This document shows positions 4,090 to 5,962 of a stretch of 5,962 bases of DNA, one piece after another; position 1 is the first letter of the stretch, and each line of letters opens with the position of its first letter. The stretch is taken from assembly GCA_023251005.1 (NCBI GenBank), contig JAHEZR010000059.1:1-5962 (forward strand). Reading direction: 5' to 3'. Source of the DNA: Ignavibacteriota bacterium. Its GTDB lineage: Bacteria > Bacteroidota > UBA10030 > JAHEZR01. The position numbers and the translations under genes were made by a program. The notes beneath the pieces are model-generated. The model was not told where the DNA came from and did no database searches. It saw only the letters and a program-made list of their open reading frames with translations.

Positions 4090-5962
4090 GTGAAACGATT
4101 ATGGCGTGATTCGGAAGCGAAAGGGTTGAATGAATTCGATCTCCTGGTTTACCGTTCGAATATCCTCGGGCGAGATCCTTCAGTAACGAACTGGGCTGGT
4201 GGAAACACATCGGCGAAGATTCGTGAGAAAGACTTCAAGGGAAATGACATTCGCGTATTGCGGGTGAAAGGAAGCGGAACAGACCTGCAAACGATTACCC
4301 ACGGCGGTTTTCCAGGTCTCCAACTCGATGAAATCAACCTCATCCGTGGCCGAAAGGGAATGTCCGACGAGGAGATGGTTAAGTACCTGGCACACTGTCT
4401 CGTCGATCTCAATGCAAAGCGTCCCTCAATCGATACGCTTATCCACGCTTTTATCGATCATGTTCACATCGATCACATGCATCCCGACGCGGTCATCGCG
4501 ATCTGCACCGCGAAGCACGGGAAGGCAATCATGAGGGAGATTTACGGAGACGACGCTGCGTGGGTAGATTGGCTACGCCCCGGTTTTGCGCTTGCAAAAC
4601 GGTGTGGTGAGATTGTCGATCGAAACCCTCACTTGAAGGCGATTTTTCTTGGCAAACATGGCCTCATGACGTGGGGAGAGACATCGAAGGAGTGTTATGA
4701 GAACACGATTTCCATCATCGAACGGGCACAGAAGTACAATGAGGCACATGAGAAAAGAAAAAAAGCCTTCGGTGGACTGCGATATCGTGGTCTGTCGAAG
4801 AGGGAGCGTGCCTCGACGGCTCGGGAAATTCTTCCATTCATTCGCGGTCTCGTGAGCAAACAAAAGCGAATGGTTCTCCACTATGACGATGCCCCCGACG
4901 TCCTTGGGTTTGTGAATTCAGCCGATGGAAAACGGCTCTCACAGAAAGGGGCTGCCTGTCCTGACCATTTAGTGAGCACGAAGCTCTACCCGATGTTCGT
5001 CGATACCTCTCCGTCCTCGATGTCCGTGGAGCATCTAAAGAGTGCGTTGATGAGAGAGACGGAGAAATATGTGAAGAGCTACGAGAACTACTTCCACTCG
5101 AATCGTAACTCGCACGATGTCATGGACGATCCTTACCCTCGAATCATTCTGATCCCCAGGCTTGGCATGGTCTCAACGGGCAAGGAGAAACGAATGGCTA
5201 AAATCTCGAGTGACATCTATCATCGTTCAATTGCAGTCATTCGTGGGGCGACGGCGATTGATTCTTACGTCTCAATGACTCCGGCAGAAGCCTTCAGCGT
5301 CGAATACTGGCCGCTGGAGCGCTTCAAACTCACTCTTCAACCGAAGGAGAAACAACTTTCTCGACGAGTTGCGTTTGTCACAGGAGCCGCGAGTGGCATC
5401 GGAAGGGCGATTGCCCATCGGTTCGCACAGGAAGGCGCCCATGTTGTGATCGCGGATCTCAATAGGGAGGGAGCTGACGCCGTTGCTGAGGAAATTCGAA
5501 GCGCCCATGGTGAAGGAAAAGCCCTTGCGATCACACTGAACGTGACTGATGAGGAGAGTGTCATTCGTGCATTCCGCGAAACTGTTTTGGAGTATGGTGG
5601 AGTTGACATTGTCGTCTCGAACGCTGGGATTTCGGCGTCCAGCCCGATTGAGGACACGAGTGTTGAGAGTTGGGACCGCCAGATGGACGTCCTCGCGAGG
5701 GGATACTTTCTTGTCTCGCGCGAAGGTTTCCGTGCCCTGAAGTCACAGGGGATTGGTGGATCAATCATTTTCATCGCTTCGAAGAACGCTATCGCAAGCG
5801 GCAAGAACGCGAGTGCCTACAGTGCTGCGAAGGCTGCAGAACTCAATCTCGCGCGCTGCCTCGCCGAAGAGGGAGGTCATCTGGGGGTTCGCGTCAACAC
5901 GATCTGCCCCGACGCCGTCATCCGCGGCTCATCGATCTGGAGCGGCAAGTGGCGTGAGGAGC
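4090..5962 (+). CDS. rhaD: Bifunctional rhamnulose-1-phosphate aldolase / short-chain dehydrogenase, 3' end beyond window
   Basis: A cytoplasmic two-domain enzyme of the RhaD aldolase/ADH type (RhaEW, YuxG in Bacillus subtilis). The N-terminal class II aldolase cleaves L-rhamnulose-1-phosphate to dihydroxyacetone phosphate and L-lactaldehyde; the C-terminal domain acts on lactaldehyde with a nicotinamide cofactor. Aldolase signs are LVYRSNILG (19-27), NWAGGNTS (34-41), the metal-site stretch HIDHMHPD (126-133; H129 and H131 likely ligands) and GKHGL with H190 as the probable third ligand. The dehydrogenase begins near 425: TGAASGIG at 431-438, D456 after strand 2 (favours NAD), SNAG at 510-513, S564, and YSAAK with Y577 and K581. 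NTICPDAV (603-610) and GSSIW are typical of this fusion family. 624 codons are present; relatives run to about 680-700, so roughly the last tenth is missing. It starts with GTG behind a good ribosome site. It is divergent from the transport operon and is probably co-regulated with it by the same sugar. Confidence 0.95.
   Translation, partial: MKRLWRDSEAKGLNEFDLLVYRSNILGRDPSVTNWAGGNTSAKIREKDFKGNDIRVLRVKGSGTDLQTITHGGFPGLQLDEINLIRGRKGMSDEEMVKYLAHCLVDLNAKRPSIDTLIHAFIDHVHIDHMHPDAVIAICTAKHGKAIMREIYGDDAAWVDWLRPGFALAKRCGEIVDRNPHLKAIFLGKHGLMTWGETSKECYENTISIIERAQKYNEAHEKRKKAFGGLRYRGLSKRERASTAREILPFIRGLVSKQKRMVLHYDDAPDVLGFVNSADGKRLSQKGAACPDHLVSTKLYPMFVDTSPSSMSVEHLKSALMRETEKYVKSYENYFHSNRNSHDVMDDPYPRIILIPRLGMVSTGKEKRMAKISSDIYHRSIAVIRGATAIDSYVSMTPAEAFSVEYWPLERFKLTLQPKEKQLSRRVAFVTGAASGIGRAIAHRFAQEGAHVVIADLNREGADAVAEEIRSAHGEGKALAITLNVTDEESVIRAFRETVLEYGGVDIVVSNAGISASSPIEDTSVESWDRQMDVLARGYFLVSREGFRALKSQGIGGSIIFIASKNAIASGKNASAYSAAKAAELNLARCLAEEGGHLGVRVNTICPDAVIRGSSIWSGKWREE

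Noticed and set aside
5337..5804. 155-codon open frame on the minus strand
   Set aside because: It lies antisense to the dehydrogenase domain of the aldolase fusion, whose motifs are unambiguous. The antisense product is Ser/Arg-rich without any recognisable fold.
1..5962. CRISPR array, tRNA/rRNA genes, insertion-sequence ends, defence or toxin-antitoxin genes
   Set aside because: No regularly spaced repeats, no cloverleaf or rRNA-like segments, and no transposase or terminal inverted repeats were seen. The space is filled by catabolic genes.

Overview
The window is a compact L-rhamnose (or rhamnose-containing saccharide) uptake and catabolism locus. It consists of two divergent transcription units around a 324-bp control region, and it is coding almost from end to end. 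Base composition is near 50% GC. The host is a bacterium that I cannot place firmly. The binding protein has an N-terminal membrane segment but no lipobox cysteine, and it has a second membrane segment at its C-terminus. This is unlike a typical Firmicute lipoprotein or a free proteobacterial periplasmic protein. It would suit an uncultured Gram-negative lineage such as the Bacteroidota/Ignavibacteria group or a candidate phylum, but that placement is a guess.

Leftward unit (minus strand, transcribed from about 3875 down past position 1). The order is a MalF-type permease (3765-2887), a MalG-type permease (2856-1919, broken by one base at 2182-2185), a family-1 sugar-binding protein (1911-511), and a DUF4434-like putative glycoside hydrolase (511 to beyond position 1). 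Spacing is tight: 30 nt between the permeases with the preferred start, 7 nt before the binding protein, and a one-base TGATG stop/start overlap before the last gene. A single polycistronic message is therefore likely. No ATPase gene is present, so the transporter probably uses a shared MsmX/UgpC-type ATPase encoded elsewhere or outside the window.

Control region (3766-4089). It has a good sigma70-like promoter for the transport operon (TTGAAT, 17 bp, TATACT) and a weaker candidate for the rightward gene (TTGATA, 17 bp, TACCAT). Several short repeats lie over or beside these promoters and look like regulator sites. No regulator gene is present.

Rightward unit (plus strand, 4090 to beyond 5962). 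This is a long two-domain protein: class II rhamnulose-1-phosphate aldolase joined to a short-chain dehydrogenase (RhaD/RhaEW type). It is cut by the window end after 624 codons. It would split rhamnulose-1-phosphate into dihydroxyacetone phosphate and L-lactaldehyde, and oxidise or reduce the latter. It is the strongest functional marker in the window and is why the transporter is assigned to rhamnose-type substrates.

How the parts fit together (inference): the ABC system imports rhamnose or a rhamnose-containing oligosaccharide. The DUF4434 protein has no signal peptide and may trim the imported saccharide in the cytoplasm. The aldolase-dehydrogenase carries out the last steps of rhamnose breakdown. 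Isomerase and kinase genes are not in the window. The locus looks like an ordinary catabolic cluster with some odd details, not a wholly new system. The oddities are the frameshifted permease, the doubly anchored binding protein, an A8 slippery tract positioned to fuse the binding protein with the next gene, and the operator-like repeats.
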